This document shows positions 52,019 to 62,600 of a stretch of DNA of 64,000 nucleotides, one piece after another; position 1 is the first letter of the stretch, and every line of letters starts with the position of its first letter. The notes beneath the pieces are model-generated. The model made no database searches. It worked only from the letters and a program-made list of their open reading frames with translations, and had not been told where the DNA came from. The stretch is from Armatimonadota bacterium (lineage in GTDB: Bacteria; Armatimonadota; JADLDR01): assembly GCA_020846535.1 (NCBI GenBank), contig JADLDR010000097.1, positions 1 to 64,000 of the forward strand, read 5' to 3'. Made by a program: the position numbers and the translations under genes.

Positions 52019-52585
52019 TTGAACCGGCATTTTGCCAGTGATGACGACCTGCTTTACACCGCGGCCTGCGGAGATGAGGCCGCCTTCGGGACGCTGATGC
52101 GCCGCCACCGCCCCTGGGTGCGGGCCGTGATGGCCGCTTTCACCCGCGACGGCGACCAGGCGGAGGATCTGGTCCAAGAGGCTTTCTGCCGCCTCTACAG
52201 GAGCGCGGGCAGCTATGCAGGCCGGGGCGTTTTCGTGGCCTACCTGAAGCGCATCGCCGTCAATATCGCCCGCGACTGGCTCCGGGCGCAGAAGCGGGCC
52301 GCCCTCCTTCCCCTGGAGGAGATGCCGGAGCGGCCCGCCGAAGGCGGCGATTTCGGCCCCTCCGCCATTCTGGAAAACGACCTGCTGCGGGAGGAGATGC
52401 GGGCCGCCGTGCAGTCCCTGCCGGAGGAGCAGAGATTGGCGGTCATTATGCGCTATTACGGGGAGATACCGCTGGCCGATATCGCCTGGGCCATGCGCTG
52501 CCCGGTCGGCACGGTGAAATCCCGCCTTTCCCACGGACTGAGGCGTATCCGGGCCTATCTGACGGCCCGGTGGGAGAGCGAGTAG
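52019..52585 (+). CDS. ECF-type RNA polymerase sigma factor
   Basis: The 188-residue protein starts at TTG 52019, set by GAGGTG 5 nt upstream; a GTG 7 nt earlier is out of frame. Region 2 is FGTLMRRHRPWVRAVMAAF with DQAEDLVQEAFCRLYRSAG and the -10-recognition helix YLKRIAVNIARDWLR. Region 4 is LPEEQRLAVIMRYYGEIPLA, followed by CPVGTVKSRLSHGLRRIRAY. It is soluble, with no extra C-terminal domain. The next gene lies 43 nt downstream. No classical membrane anti-sigma with a zinc-binding HxxxCxxC motif is adjacent, so its regulation is unclear. Confidence 0.92.
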   Translation: MNRHFASDDDLLYTAACGDEAAFGTLMRRHRPWVRAVMAAFTRDGDQAEDLVQEAFCRLYRSAGSYAGRGVFVAYLKRIAVNIARDWLRAQKRAALLPLEEMPERPAEGGDFGPSAILENDLLREEMRAAVQSLPEEQRLAVIMRYYGEIPLADIAWAMRCPVGTVKSRLSHGLRRIRAYLTARWESE

Positions 52586-52628
52586 AGAACGGCGCGCCTG
52601 CCGCGCCCATACAAAGGAGGCCCTTTCG

Positions 52629-52934
52629 ATGAAAGACGAAGTGATTCTTCGCATTGCCGATGAGACCTGCCAGGTTCTGAAACGGATGGAGTTTTTCGAG
52701 CCTTGCGGGTACGTGCTGCCCACCTACAACGCGCTTCTCCAGGCGGCCAAATCCAACCACCCGGAAGACCCCTTCCTGCAAACCCTGTCCCCGATCCCTG
52801 TCGACTCCGCCAACGGCGGAGAAGGCGCGGGCGTGCGCCAGTTGCATATCCTGATGACCCAGCTCCGGATCGCCCTGGAAGCAAAGCTGGAGGAGAGCCG
52901 CGCCGGGAGCCGGGCCGTTCGCGACGAAAGTTAG
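52629..52934 (+). CDS. Small protein of unknown function in the sigma-factor cluster
   Basis: 101 residues from ATG 52629, behind AAAGGAGG. It is soluble, helix-rich and acidic (MKDEVILRIADETCQVLKRM, QLHILMTQLRIALEAKLEES). No domain is recognised. Its position directly after the ECF sigma gene, with the same orientation and a 43-nt gap, suggests co-transcription and perhaps an anti-sigma or adapter role; this is inference. Confidence 0.68.
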   Translation: MKDEVILRIADETCQVLKRMEFFEPCGYVLPTYNALLQAAKSNHPEDPFLQTLSPIPVDSANGGEGAGVRQLHILMTQLRIALEAKLEESRAGSRAVRDES

Positions 52935-52997
52935 TCGCCCGAACCCTATCCTGCGCCCCGGTCGATGGCTCTTCTATACAGGAGCGTGAATCGGGCG

Positions 52998-53580
52998 ATG
53001 ACGGTCAATCCGGCGCAACTGGATAACGAATCTCTGGTGATGAGCGCCCTGGTGGGCAATATGGCGGCCTATGACGAGTTGGTGCGCCGTTTCCGCGGGG
53101 CGGTCATCGCGACGGCAAGGCAGATCGTCGGCTGCCACGACACGGCGGAGGATGTGGCCCAGGAGGTGTTCCTGCTGGCTTTCAAGGCGCTGCCCCAACT
53201 GGGGACGCCCGCGAAGTTTCCCGGCTGGCTTTACGCCATCACCCGGAACCGGGCCAGGCGCATCGCGGCCCGGAACGCCCGGAGCCGCACGAGATCGACC
53301 GCCTGATCCTTCTCCAGAGCGCCGAACTCCGGCCTCATCCGGTCGATATCTGCGTGTGCCGGTTCGAGATGTCCCTTGTCTCGACTGCCCTCGACAGGCT
53401 ACCTCCGGATTACCAGCAGATTTTATACCTGCGTTATTATGAGGAATGGTCTGTTCAGAAAATCGCTCAATTTTTATCCGTTCCTGCCACCACGGTCAAA
53501 TGGCGGCTGCACCAGGGAAGGCTCTGGATGCGGAAACGCCTGGAGGCCGAAAAGGAGAGTGCGCCCGATGAGCGCAGGAG
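52998..53580 (+). pseudogene. Second ECF sigma factor, disrupted by a frameshift
   Basis: From ATG 52998 one frame encodes region 2: LVGNMAAYDELVRRFRGAVI, DTAEDVAQEVFLLAFKALPQ and FPGWLYAITRNRARRIAARN. It then stops at a TGA near 53304. The next frame back (-1) picks up PEPHEIDRLILLQSAELRPH and a complete region 4: LDRLPPDYQQILYLRYYEEW, SVQKIAQFLSVPATTVKWRL and HQGRLWMRKRLEAEKE. One lost base near 53265-53285 explains the break. The second frame then runs on without a stop deep into the downstream gene, suggesting a second change at its end. It may be a real lesion, a sequencing error or, less likely, programmed -1 slippage. Confidence 0.72.
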
Positions 53581-54149
53581 AGAACAGAACCAAAGAGCTG
53601 AGGCAGACCCGGTCGGTGCTGGGCGAGATGGGAGGTATTGTGGAGGAAGCCTGCCTGACCGGAGCCTTTGGGGATGCGGGACGCATCCTTCTCCGCCAGT
53701 GCAATGCCATCATTACCCATCCGAAAGAGCATTATGGCCTGCTCGCCTTTCTCTTCAGCATCCTGCCGGAAGAAAGCACCCTGCAGGAGATCGGCGTAAT
53801 GGCGAAGTTGCTGTCCGGCTATCTGGCCGAGGGAACTGCTCCTTCCGAAGGGCCGGACAGCATCCGACCCCTTATTGTCGATGCCCCGGAGCATATCCGT
53901 ATCAAACTGGAGGATGTGAAAAAGGTGGGCCTTCTGGTGCGCGAGCAGATGGCGGCCCATGCGAAGGAAGAGATCATCCGGGAGACCGCCGGGCAGTCGG
54001 AGCGCCAGGCCCGGCTGGCCGGGATCGCCGCCGAAATCCGGGCTGTCGCGGAAAGTCTTGCCGCTCCCGGATTGTCTGACGAAGAAAGGGCAGATCTAGC
54101 CGAGCGCCTTACACGGCTCAGCGAGGAGCAAGACAGCCTGTTCCAGTAG
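53568..54149 (+). CDS. Protein of unknown function, helical, downstream of the broken sigma gene
   Basis: ATG 53568 follows AAAGGAG with 10 nt spacing and gives 193 residues. It is soluble and mainly helical: LRQTRSVLGEMGGIVEEACL, HYGLLAFLFSILPEESTLQE and a C-terminal coiled-coil-like stretch rich in Glu, Arg and Ala (AEIRAVAESLAAPGLSDEER). No family is recognised. The gene overlaps the tail of the sigma-factor frame, as sigma/anti-sigma pairs often do, but it has no membrane segment or zinc motif. It may be a cytoplasmic regulator of the second sigma factor. Confidence 0.65.
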   Translation: MSAGENRTKELRQTRSVLGEMGGIVEEACLTGAFGDAGRILLRQCNAIITHPKEHYGLLAFLFSILPEESTLQEIGVMAKLLSGYLAEGTAPSEGPDSIRPLIVDAPEHIRIKLEDVKKVGLLVREQMAAHAKEEIIRETAGQSERQARLAGIAAEIRAVAESLAAPGLSDEERADLAERLTRLSEEQDSLFQ

Positions 54150-54186
54150 CCCGGAACGCCCTGGCCCGCCGCGAAAGGAATGACAT

Positions 54187-54351
54187 ATGGAGAATATATC
54201 CTCATCCCTGCCCCTGAGACCGGATGCCTCCAGGATGGCCGACCAAACTCCGGACGAGATTCTTCGGCGCTACACCGCCCGCGGGCGCAGCCAGAAGGCC
54301 GAAGAACGGCCCTGCCGCGCCCCTGAAAAAAAAGCATCAATGCGCCGATAA
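54187..54351 (+). CDS. Small basic protein of unknown function (54 residues)
   Basis: ATG 54187 with AAAGGA 8 nt upstream opens a 54-codon frame ending at TAA 54349-54351. The product starts MENISSSLPLRPDASRMADQ and ends KKASMRR; it is highly basic (many Arg and Lys) and soluble. PDEILRRYTARG is its only helix-like part. It lies 37 nt after the preceding gene and 35 nt before the next on the same strand. It is short enough to have been missed by length filters. A chance frame cannot be excluded. Confidence 0.5.
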   Translation: MENISSSLPLRPDASRMADQTPDEILRRYTARGRSQKAEERPCRAPEKKASMRR

Positions 54352-54386
54352 TATCAATAGACTGCAACAATTGACAGGGGTATTGA

Positions 54387-54671
54387 ATGGCGTGGCTCTG
54401 GTGGTTTACCGTTCTGAATGTCCTTGACGGCGCATCGACGGCAATGGGGTTTCATCTGGGGTGGCTGACCGAAGCCAACCGCTTTCTGGCGTGGTCGTTC
54501 AACTACGGCCCCGGCTATTTCCTGCTGGTCAAGGGATTGATCGGCTTCGGTCAGTTCACCATGGGCTATGCCTGCTACCTGCAAAACGCCCACACCACCC
54601 GGCGCATCTACCAGGCTGCCTTCATTTTCTACGGCCTGAGCTATGCCTTCGCGTTCATTTACACCAATTAG
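54387..54671 (+). CDS. Small integral membrane protein, DUF5658-like
   Basis: 94 residues with three likely transmembrane segments: WLWWFTVLNVLDGASTAMGF, the FLLVKGLIGFGQFTMGYACY stretch and AAFIFYGLSYAFAFIYTN. The N-L-L-D-G...E-A-N-P-like pattern (VLNVLDGASTAMG, TEANRFLAW, YFLLVKGLIG) fits the DUF5658 domain. AGGGG precedes ATG 54387. It is the last + strand gene of the sigma cluster, closed by a terminator. Function unknown. Confidence 0.78.
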   Translation: MAWLWWFTVLNVLDGASTAMGFHLGWLTEANRFLAWSFNYGPGYFLLVKGLIGFGQFTMGYACYLQNAHTTRRIYQAAFIFYGLSYAFAFIYTN

Positions 54672-54699
54672 TCCAAGGTTTTCCAGAAAAAATATATCA

Positions 54700-54731
54700 G
54701 AAAGGGGCGGTCCTTGTTGGCCGCCCCTTTC
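54700..54731. terminator. Bidirectional terminator between the DUF5658-like gene and the chemoreceptor gene
   Basis: GAAAGGGGCGG at 54700-54710 and CCGCCCCTTTC at 54721-54731 form an 11-bp stem with a 10-nt loop between two convergent genes. A T-poor end follows on the + side; the minus side has TGATATATTTTTTC. The arms are identical to those after grpE. Confidence 0.8.
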
Positions 54732-54747
54732 TGGCGTTCAATTTCCC

Positions 54748-57168
54748 TCACGCCGCCCGCTTCAGCGGTTCACCGCGACTGGCGGTTTCCAGGCGGAAGC
54801 GGTTGACCACCTCCTGAAGCCGGTCGGCCATCTCGTTCAGAACCTGCGCCCCGGCGGCCACCTCCTGAACCTGGGCGCTCATTTCCTCAGTGGTGGCGGA
54901 GACCTCCTGCGCGGCGGCGCTGCTCTCCTCGCTCACGCTGGCGATGCTTTCGATGGACTGGGTGACCTCGCCCGCTCCGGCGGCCATCTCCTCGGTGGCG
55001 GCGGTGTTCTCTTCCACCACAGCGGAAACGGCCTCGATAGCGGCCATCAACTGCCGGGAGGAAGCGTTCATCTCCTGGGCCGCGGAGGCGATTTCATTGG
55101 CCTGGCTCAGCACGTTGTCCGCGGTTTTGACGATGTTTTCGAGGGATTGCCCGGCTTCATGGGCGCGTTCGGTCCCGGTTTCGACCTCCCTGGCCCCTTG
55201 CGCCATCGCGGAGACCGCCTCGGTCACCGTCTGCTGCACCCCGCCGATCAGGTCGGCGATCTCCCGGGTGGCGGCGCTGGAGCGTTCGGCGAGTTTCCTG
55301 ACTTCATCGGCCACCACTGCAAAGCCCCTGCCGTACTCTCCGGCGCGGGCTGCTTCGATGGCAGCGTTGAGGGCCAGCAGGTTGGTCTGGGAAGCGATTT
55401 CGTCGATGGTTTCCACGATGGCCCCGATCTTCTGGGATCGGTCGCCCATCCCCTGAACCTTCTGCGCGGAAAGGCCTACCGCCTCTTTGATCGTCTCCAT
55501 GCCCCGGATCGTGACAGCAACCGTATTCACCCCGTCCCGGGCCGCCCTCGACGCCTCGGCAGCGCCCTCAGCCCCGGTCTGGGCATTTTCGGCCACCTGG
55601 CGGATGGCCCCGGTGATCTCGGCGGTGATGCCGGAAGAGCGATGGACCGCCCCTGCCTGTTCTTGAGCGCCCTGGGCCACCCCATCGATAGCCCGGGCCA
55701 TCTGCTCCACCGAGTTGGCCGCCCTGCTCACCATCTCCGCCTGCTGCGCCGAACCGGCGGCCACCTGCTGGATCGCGCCGGCCACCTGGGAGGTCGCCTG
55801 CCCTGCCTGCCGGGCGCTGGACGCCAGATCTTCGGCCGCCGCCTGGAGCGACACCGCGCTTTCGGCCACCCTTCCGACGGCTTCCTTCAAAAAGACGACC
55901 ATCCGGGCAAAAGCATGGCCCAGAACATCCTTTTCCGAATGCGGAGCGACTTCGAGGGTCAGGTCGCCCTCGGCCATCCGGCCCGCCGCAGAAGCCATTC
56001 CCTGAAGATAAGCCACCATCCGCCCGAAGGCAGAAGACATCCGCCCGATCTCATCCAGGCCGGCATAATCTACTGTCACATCCAGATCGCCTGCCGCGAT
56101 CCGGCCTGCGGCGGACTCCAGGGCTATGATCGGCTTCACCAGCCTGAGGGCCGACATGGAAATAATTCCCGCCATCAGCGGCAGGGAGGCGAGGGTCAGG
56201 AAGACCAGCACCTTTTGCAGCGTCCCGACGCTTGCCAGCATCTCCTTTTCCGGAACGACAGTCACCAGGCCCCAGTTCCCTGTCGGGACAGGCGAATAGA
56301 ACATCACCACCGGCTCGCGGGTTGCCGGGTCGAGCGTCCGGATGTAACCTTCCTTACCGCTCCGGATGCTTTTCGCCATGGAGACAAGGCGTTCGTCCCC
56401 GATCTTCTCTCCATAGGCCGCCAGCTTCTGCTTGCCGATCAGGGACTTGTCCTTATAGGAGACGAAAGCGCCGCTGTTGCTGACCAGAAATGCATAGCCT
56501 GTCTGGAAAAGCCTGATATCTCCCACGATCTTATCGAGATGCTCCAGCGAGACATTCACCCCACCGATGCCGATAAATTTCCCGTTCCTCAAGATGGGAG
56601 AAACATAGCTGGTCAGAAGCACCCCATCATAGAGAAAAGGATCCACCACGCTGTCGGCCTTCGAGTTTTTGGGAAGCGCATAATAATCGGAGATATCGAT
56701 ATCGAGCAGCGATTCTAATTTCTTCTCGCCTTTGAGTCGGTTCCAGTAAGGGATGTACCGGCCTGTCTTATCATGCCCCTCGGCGCGCGTGAATTCCTTG
56801 TCCTTCCGGTCGAAAGCGTTCGGCTCGTATCCCACATATACGCCTACGATGTCCGGGCGCTTGTCCAGTATCTTCTCCAGGATACGGTTGACCTCCTGCC
56901 GGTCGCCGCTCCTGTACTGGGACATCGTATCCGCCAGTGTCTGGGCGGCTGACTGCCAGGCTCGTATCCGGCTATCGAGTTCATTGGCATGGCTTCTGGC
57001 GCTCTCCACGGATCCCTCGTAGGCCAGGCTTTTCTGCGCCCCGGTCACATTGATTATAGTGACGATCATCGTAATGCAGAACACAAAAGCCACCACCGGC
57101 ATGATTTGAAGCATCATCTTCATCCGGATAGAGTGCCTTGCCTCCTGCCACCGACTCAAACCTCTCAT
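54748..57168 (-). CDS. Methyl-accepting chemotaxis protein (dCache sensor)
   Basis: ATG 57168 follows AAGGGGC; the 806-residue protein begins [20 protein letters not shown]. Transmembrane helix 1 is at about 24-46 ([19 protein letters not shown]). A periplasmic dCache-type sensor covers about 48-300 ([27 protein letters not shown]-like [18 protein letters not shown]), and helix 2 is at about 305-327. Two HAMP-like blocks follow ([38 protein letters not shown]). The signalling hairpin tip is [20 protein letters not shown] with [13 protein letters not shown]. No CheR-tethering pentapeptide ends the protein. Cache domains bind small ligands; the ligand is unknown. No other che gene is in the window. 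Confidence 0.95.
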   Translation of the reverse strand: MRGLSRWQEARHSIRMKMMLQIMPVVAFVFCITMIVTIINVTGAQKSLAYEGSVESARSHANELDSRIRAWQSAAQTLADTMSQYRSGDRQEVNRILEKILDKRPDIVGVYVGYEPNAFDRKDKEFTRAEGHDKTGRYIPYWNRLKGEKKLESLLDIDISDYYALPKNSKADSVVDPFLYDGVLLTSYVSPILRNGKFIGIGGVNVSLEHLDKIVGDIRLFQTGYAFLVSNSGAFVSYKDKSLIGKQKLAAYGEKIGDERLVSMAKSIRSGKEGYIRTLDPATREPVVMFYSPVPTGNWGLVTVVPEKEMLASVGTLQKVLVFLTLASLPLMAGIISMSALRLVKPIIALESAAGRIAAGDLDVTVDYAGLDEIGRMSSAFGRMVAYLQGMASAAGRMAEGDLTLEVAPHSEKDVLGHAFARMVVFLKEAVGRVAESAVSLQAAAEDLASSARQAGQATSQVAGAIQQVAAGSAQQAEMVSRAANSVEQMARAIDGVAQGAQEQAGAVHRSSGITAEITGAIRQVAENAQTGAEGAAEASRAARDGVNTVAVTIRGMETIKEAVGLSAQKVQGMGDRSQKIGAIVETIDEIASQTNLLALNAAIEAARAGEYGRGFAVVADEVRKLAERSSAATREIADLIGGVQQTVTEAVSAMAQGAREVETGTERAHEAGQSLENIVKTADNVLSQANEIASAAQEMNASSRQLMAAIEAVSAVVEENTAATEEMAAGAGEVTQSIESIASVSEESSAAAQEVSATTEEMSAQVQEVAAGAQVLNEMADRLQEVVNRFRLETASRGEPLKRAA

Positions 57169-57317
57169 ATTTTTTGCCCCTTGCACTTTTATAAACCCCC
57201 GCCCAAAATTATCGGCGGGCAGGCGTGGAATCTGGAGGAACAGGCCGCTGGGCGCTTGCTTCCCGTAGAGGATTATGATAGAATAGAGCCATCATGCCCC
57301 AAAAAGGAGAAAACGCC

Positions 57318-59414
57318 GTGCCATCTTCCGACACTCTGATCGTCCGCCCCTTTTTGCAGGAGGTTCCCGCCATCATCGAAGGACTGGCAGGACGACGGAT
57401 AGGGGCCGCCGCAGCGGATGCCTCAGGACGTGTCTGGTTCGGCTCCGGTGCAGAGATATTCTGCCTGGAAAACGATACCTGCCGGAGTTTTACCCTCCCG
57501 GGCGGGCTGCCTGACAACGGCGTGGAGCATCTCCTTTTTGCCGGTGATTCGCTGTGGATTGCCGCCGGGAACGGCCTCTGGCGCTTCGACGGGCAGGTGT
57601 TCGAGCCGGGGACAAAGGTGGAAGGGCGGGTCAAAGCGATGGCGGCGGCGGACGGCTTCCTCTGGGCCGCCGCGGGCGGCAGCCTGTGTCGCTGCCGGGG
57701 CGGAGCGTGGGAAGTGGCCGCAGACGGCTGCCCGGAACTGCGCAGCCTGGCCGCAGGGCCGGAGAGCGGCCTGTGGGGGGCCGGCCCGGGCAGCCTCTAC
57801 CGCTGGACCGGGGCCGGATGGGAACCCTTCGACATCGGCGAGAGCGACATCCGCTGCATGGCCGCGGACAGCGCGGGGCATCTGTGGGTGGGAACGGCGG
57901 AGGGTCTGGTGATCTGCGCGGGCGGGAAGGCTGTCGCCCGCATCACCGGAGCGGAGGGGCTTCCCTATGGCGATATCCGCTGCATGGCCTCCGGCCCGGA
58001 AGGGGAATGGTGGTTCGGGACAGGCATCGGGTGCATTCGCGGGCATGGCGGTGAGTGGCGCTATTACCAGGGCCGCCGATATCTCCCCGGCGATGAAATC
58101 ACCGCGCTGGCGGTGGCTCCCGACGGGACGGCCTGGGTCGGAACCGCGCAGGGGGCGGCCCGCATCGCCTTCGAATCGTACCGGCTGGAGGACAAGGCCC
58201 GCCACTTCGACCGGATGACCCGGGCCCGTCACCTGCGGCACGGCTATGTCGCCTGCGGGGTCACATTCGACAGCCCGGAAGACCCTTTCCGCTTCGTCCG
58301 GGAAGCCTCCGATAATGATGGCCTCTGGACAGCCCTCTACACGGCGGCCCAGTCTTTCCGGTGGGCCGCCTCCCGCGACCCGGAGGCCCTGGAGATGGCC
58401 CGACTCACCTGCCGCGCCCTCCGCTTCCTGGAAGAAGTGACCGGCATCGCAGGCTTCCCGGCCCGTGCGGTGGTCAGGCCGGAGGAGATCGAAGGCCCGC
58501 AGCCGCAGGCCCATCAATCGAGCGGGGAATGGCATGCTTCCGCGGACGGCCAGTGGCTCTGGAAGGGCGACACCAGCTCCGACGAACTGGACGGCCACTT
58601 CTTCGCCTACGCGGCCTACTACGATCTGGCCGCCGACCCTGCCGAAAAAGAAGCGGTCCGGGAAACCGTCCGCAGGATCGCCGACCATATCCTGTCAAAC
58701 GGCTGCCTGCTTCTGGATCGGGACGGCCTGCACACCACCTGGGGCGTCTGGAGCCCGCAATACCTAAACGATGATCCCGAATGGTGGCAGGAGCGCGGCC
58801 TCAATTCCCTGGAAATACTCTCCTACCTCAAAACCGCCCTGCACGTCACCGGCGATCCGAAATACGAGGAGGCCGCTCGCGATCTCATCGAAACCCACGG
58901 CTACGCCCTGAACGCCCTCTATCAGAAAATCACCCGGGTCGGCCTGGTAAACCATTCCGATGACGAACTGGCCTTTCTGGCCTATTATCCCCTCCTCCGC
59001 TATGAAACCGACCCGGCACTGCGGGCGCTCTATTTCGCCAGCCTGGAGCGCAGTTGGCAGATCGAAAGGCCGGAGCGAAGCCCGTTGTGGAACTTTATTT
59101 ACGGGGCCTGCACGGGCAAGCCGTGCGACGCCGAAGCCGCCACCCTCACCCTGCGTGAAATCCCTCTCTCCACCCGCAACTGGGCCAGCCGCAACAGCCA
59201 CCGAAAGGACATCCGCCCGGACGAAGAGGCAGGGCGATTCGCGGAAACGCAATCCCTCTCCGTCCTCCCCTACCGAGAACGCTTCTTCACCCGCTGGAAC
59301 GGCAACCCCTACCGCCTGGACGCCGGCGGCGATGGCCGCACCCAGGACGACGGAGCCTTTTACCTCCTTCCCTACTGGATGGGCCGCTACCATGGATTGA
59401 TTGCGGAAGGGTAG
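57318..59414 (+). CDS. Beta-propeller plus (alpha/alpha) barrel protein
   Basis: GTG 57318 is preferred because AAAAAGGAG lies 8 nt upstream; an in-frame ATG at 57294 lacks a binding site. The 698-residue protein has no signal peptide. Residues about 20-295 are repeated propeller blades of the two-component-regulator (Reg_prop) kind: AADASGRVWFGSGAEIF, DGFLWAAAGGSL, DSAGHLWVGTAEGLVIC and APDGTAWVGTAQGAARI. Residues 300-690 look like an (alpha/alpha)6 toroid with WTALYTAAQSFRWAASRDPE, DELDGHFFAYAAYYDLA and NSLEILSYLKTALHVTGDPK, a fold used by glycosidases and lyases. An intracellular carbohydrate enzyme is possible. Confidence 0.62.
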   Translation: MPSSDTLIVRPFLQEVPAIIEGLAGRRIGAAAADASGRVWFGSGAEIFCLENDTCRSFTLPGGLPDNGVEHLLFAGDSLWIAAGNGLWRFDGQVFEPGTKVEGRVKAMAAADGFLWAAAGGSLCRCRGGAWEVAADGCPELRSLAAGPESGLWGAGPGSLYRWTGAGWEPFDIGESDIRCMAADSAGHLWVGTAEGLVICAGGKAVARITGAEGLPYGDIRCMASGPEGEWWFGTGIGCIRGHGGEWRYYQGRRYLPGDEITALAVAPDGTAWVGTAQGAARIAFESYRLEDKARHFDRMTRARHLRHGYVACGVTFDSPEDPFRFVREASDNDGLWTALYTAAQSFRWAASRDPEALEMARLTCRALRFLEEVTGIAGFPARAVVRPEEIEGPQPQAHQSSGEWHASADGQWLWKGDTSSDELDGHFFAYAAYYDLAADPAEKEAVRETVRRIADHILSNGCLLLDRDGLHTTWGVWSPQYLNDDPEWWQERGLNSLEILSYLKTALHVTGDPKYEEAARDLIETHGYALNALYQKITRVGLVNHSDDELAFLAYYPLLRYETDPALRALYFASLERSWQIERPERSPLWNFIYGACTGKPCDAEAATLTLREIPLSTRNWASRNSHRKDIRPDEEAGRFAETQSLSVLPYRERFFTRWNGNPYRLDAGGDGRTQDDGAFYLLPYWMGRYHGLIAEG

Positions 59415-59503
59415 CCAGCCCGGAATTTTTGTCGTGGATGGCGGAGCCCGATGGTTTTATTCCGGATGCTCGGCGCGACCCGGGAAGGCTGACCGGCGGG
59501 CGG

Positions 59504-59560
59504 GATCGAGTGAACCAACCGATAGCTTCTATATCGCTTCATGGGTTGATTCACTCGATC
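59504..59560. terminator. Long hairpin between two convergent genes
   Basis: GATCGAGTGAACCAACC at 59504-59520 and GGTTGATTCACTCGATC at 59544-59560 form a 17-bp stem with one mismatch and a loop of about 23 nt. It lies in the 186-base gap between the convergent propeller/barrel and heparinase-like genes. The sequence after it on the + strand (CCAATATTTT) is T-rich only in part. Bidirectional termination is the likely role. Confidence 0.65.
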
Positions 59561-59600
59561 TCCAATATTTTCCCTCTGACGCTATCCGAGCGGACAGCCC

Positions 59601-62600
59601 CTACCTCCCCTTCCTGGCTCCCGCCGGCAGTTTCACGGTCGCCTTCGCCGATGAAACCACGGTATAGGCATTTGGCCCGGCGAGGGTCAGGCTGGCGCGG
59701 TGGGGATAGATCACCTCGTCCCCCACCCCGTAATCGTAGACATCGAACCAGGAGCCTCTGGGAAATTCGGCGGCCAGCCGGTCCGCTTTCGCGTCCGGGG
59801 CGGCTCCGGAGTTGATAAGGGCCGCGCTTTCGTTTTTGACCTCGATCAGAGGATATTCGGCGGTGCGGGCGGCGTTGACCAGCCGGGATCCGTGATAGTA
59901 GCGGTAGCCCTGAAGCGGAAAGGGCGTGTCCGTCTGCACCCGAAAGTCCGCCGTTCCAGTCACCTGACCTGTGCCGATATGGGAATCGGTGTCGAGGCGA
60001 ATCTCCGCGCCGCCCCGCGCCTTTTTCACGGACAGCACCTTGCAGGCGACCCGGCGGCTGGAGTTGGCGATAAAGAGGTAGCTCCCAACCAGGGCTTCCG
60101 GAACAGGAGGGGCCGGGAAAACGGTGATCGTATCCGTTTTGCGGTCCACCTTGCCGATGCGGGCGCGGTATTCGGCGGCGGGCAGGGTGATCCCGATATC
60201 GCCTTTATGAAGCTGCGTGCCGCCCACCAGCGAGACCGCCACCGGAACGCCGTTCTTCTCCGACCAGAAACCGAACTTTCCGGCAAAGCGGAACTCGCCT
60301 TCCACCTCCCGGACGGCCTGCGGGTCGGCGGAGGCGAAGAGGGCGTCTGTCCGGTCGTCCAGGTTCAGCAGGAGGCCCTCGGCCCGGAAGCCGGTTTCGT
60401 CCGCGCCGGTCAGCTTCAGCCGCCTTGCTTTCCGGATGATCGGCGTGTTTCGGTACGGCTCGATGATATTAAGAAGCTGGGTTTTGAGGGGAGCTTCCCC
60501 GGTGCTGTGGAGCATGATCCACTTGAGCTCATAGGGATTGCCGCCTGCGGGCGATGTGCCGTCGCAGAGGTTCGTTTCCGTTCCCTCGCCGCCGAGAAGG
60601 GTCAGGCGCAGGCGCATCCCGGCCCCGTTCTTCAGCTTCCAGTCGGCCTGCCAGCCATCGGCAGGGGTTTTCCCCTTCTCTACATTATAGAGGTGCGCGA
60701 AGGGGAACATGAGGCCGCTCCAGCCGTAGGTTCCGTAGCTGCACCCGTTCGCTTTCAGCCAGCCGGGATCGCCGTAGGGAACGTCCGGCCCGGCCAGCGT
60801 GCCCTTGCCCTGGGGCGTCAGGCGGATGCCCTCCGCTTTGAACTCCCCTTCCGGGCCGTGGAAGGGCCACCAGTGCTCCTTCCCGCCTGCAATCCGATAG
60901 AAATCCACCGCATAGAACCGGTCCGGCCCGACATCGACTAAGGCGATAAGGCGGCGCTGCCAGGAATCTTCGGAAATCTCTATATCCTTGCCCTCGCCGG
61001 AACGGTCGCTGTAGCTTTTCGCCAGGGCTTCGGCCACATGGGCAGGCCCGGCGTCCGCAAATATCTGGGCCTGAGCGGTCATAGAGGTGTAGGGAAACTG
61101 CCTGGCCCCGTAGTGGCTGCTCCAGGCGTACTCCCAGTAGCCCCAGTTGCGGGGATAGCCCATATGGCTGAGGAAGATACCTTCATAACCCTGCAATCCG
61201 AAATCGAGCATATCGTCCTGGGAATGGCTCCGGTTGTGGCCGTAATTCATCCAGAAGGCCCGCTTGTCGTTTTCCTTGCCGCCGCGCAGGATGGCGATGC
61301 CGTAGCCGTCGTGGAGGGAGCTTTTGTCGTTCCAGTCCTCCGGCCATTTGGCGGCCTCGGCCTCGATCCGCTCCTGCGTCCAGGGGAAGCCGTCAGAGGG
61401 CTTCCACCCCGGAATTTTCGTCAGCGCCCAGGCGAATTTCGGGTCCTGGAACATCCGGTAGGCATGCTCGAAATCCCCCGCCCCGCCGTACTGGGCCACG
61501 ATCCTGGGCAGCTTGCTGTAGACGGGCCAGCTTCCCCCGTCTCCGATCTGCGGGTAGCTCCGGTCTATGGTCACCGTGTCCAGCGCGAAATCGAAGATAT
61601 GCCGGTATCGTCTGGCCCTGTAGAAGCCGGAGAAGCGCGATTCGGGATAAACATCGGGCCTGCGCTGGCGCATCCGCTCCACGCTTTCCACGATGGGAAC
61701 AAGCCCTTCCAGGTGCATACTGTTGTATCCGCCTGTGGACTCGTAGGGCGCTCCATCCCGAAAGAAGGTGTTCGGCATGAATATAGACATGGGCGTGAAC
61801 TCATAGGCTTTCCCGCGGTAGAGAAAATCGAGGAAATCATCGCCCCGCTTGTAGTTCAAAACCTCGGCCATCCGTGTAAAACCGTATTGGGAGAAAGGCT
61901 CGTTGGAGGCACAGGCCCCGTCCATACTGCCCTGCATCCAGACCGCGAACAGGTTCTCCTCGATGAAGCGGCGCACATCCTCATGGGTTTTGACGGCGAA
62001 CCCTTTTTTCCGGAGGAAGGGGATGATCTGTTCGTCTTTATCGATGGCCGGGAAAATTCGGTCATAGGCAAGCGCCTGGGCGGCCTGGTTGGCCGGCTGC
62101 TCGATGGGATAGGTGGTGAAGCCGCTGGCCGCCAGATCCGGCGTATCGCCGAACCGGCCCTGCCCCAGTTTTTCCACCTGGGCCACCGTGTTGTGGTGAC
62201 GGTGGTGGGTCATGGTGGCGAGATAGGCATACTCCACGGCCAGGCGGCAGAGGGCGACCAGGGCCTTGTGTACGTAGCGCCGGTCGCCGGTGGCGGCATA
62301 GGCCGCCGCGCTGTCCGGGGCGACGGTCATCATCCGGCGGCAGTAGAATTGCGAAAGCTCCGCCAGGAAGCCGTAGTGATTGCCGTTCTGAACGTAGCCC
62401 CCTCCGATGGCGTCATCGGGGAAAAGTCCGCCGGTCATATCCCCGGCCCCGAAATCGTTGGAAGGATATTTCTCCCCGCCGACAGGGCAGGTGATTTTCC
62501 AGTCCCAGGGCGTTTCCGAGTTCATGCCCCAGGGATAATATGCCTGCTTCCGATAAATGTCCGTCCCGTGTACCGGGCAGCCGAGGGGCAGGTTCGTCCA

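Noticed and set aside
54643-56718. A 691-codon + strand frame with a repetitive Gly/His/Leu product
   Set aside because: It is antisense to the methyl-accepting domain of the chemoreceptor; the periodicity mirrors the coiled coil on the other strand.
59401-59667. An 88-codon + strand frame behind the propeller/barrel gene
   Set aside because: It starts inside the previous stop region without a binding site, spans the terminator hairpin and runs into the convergent gene.
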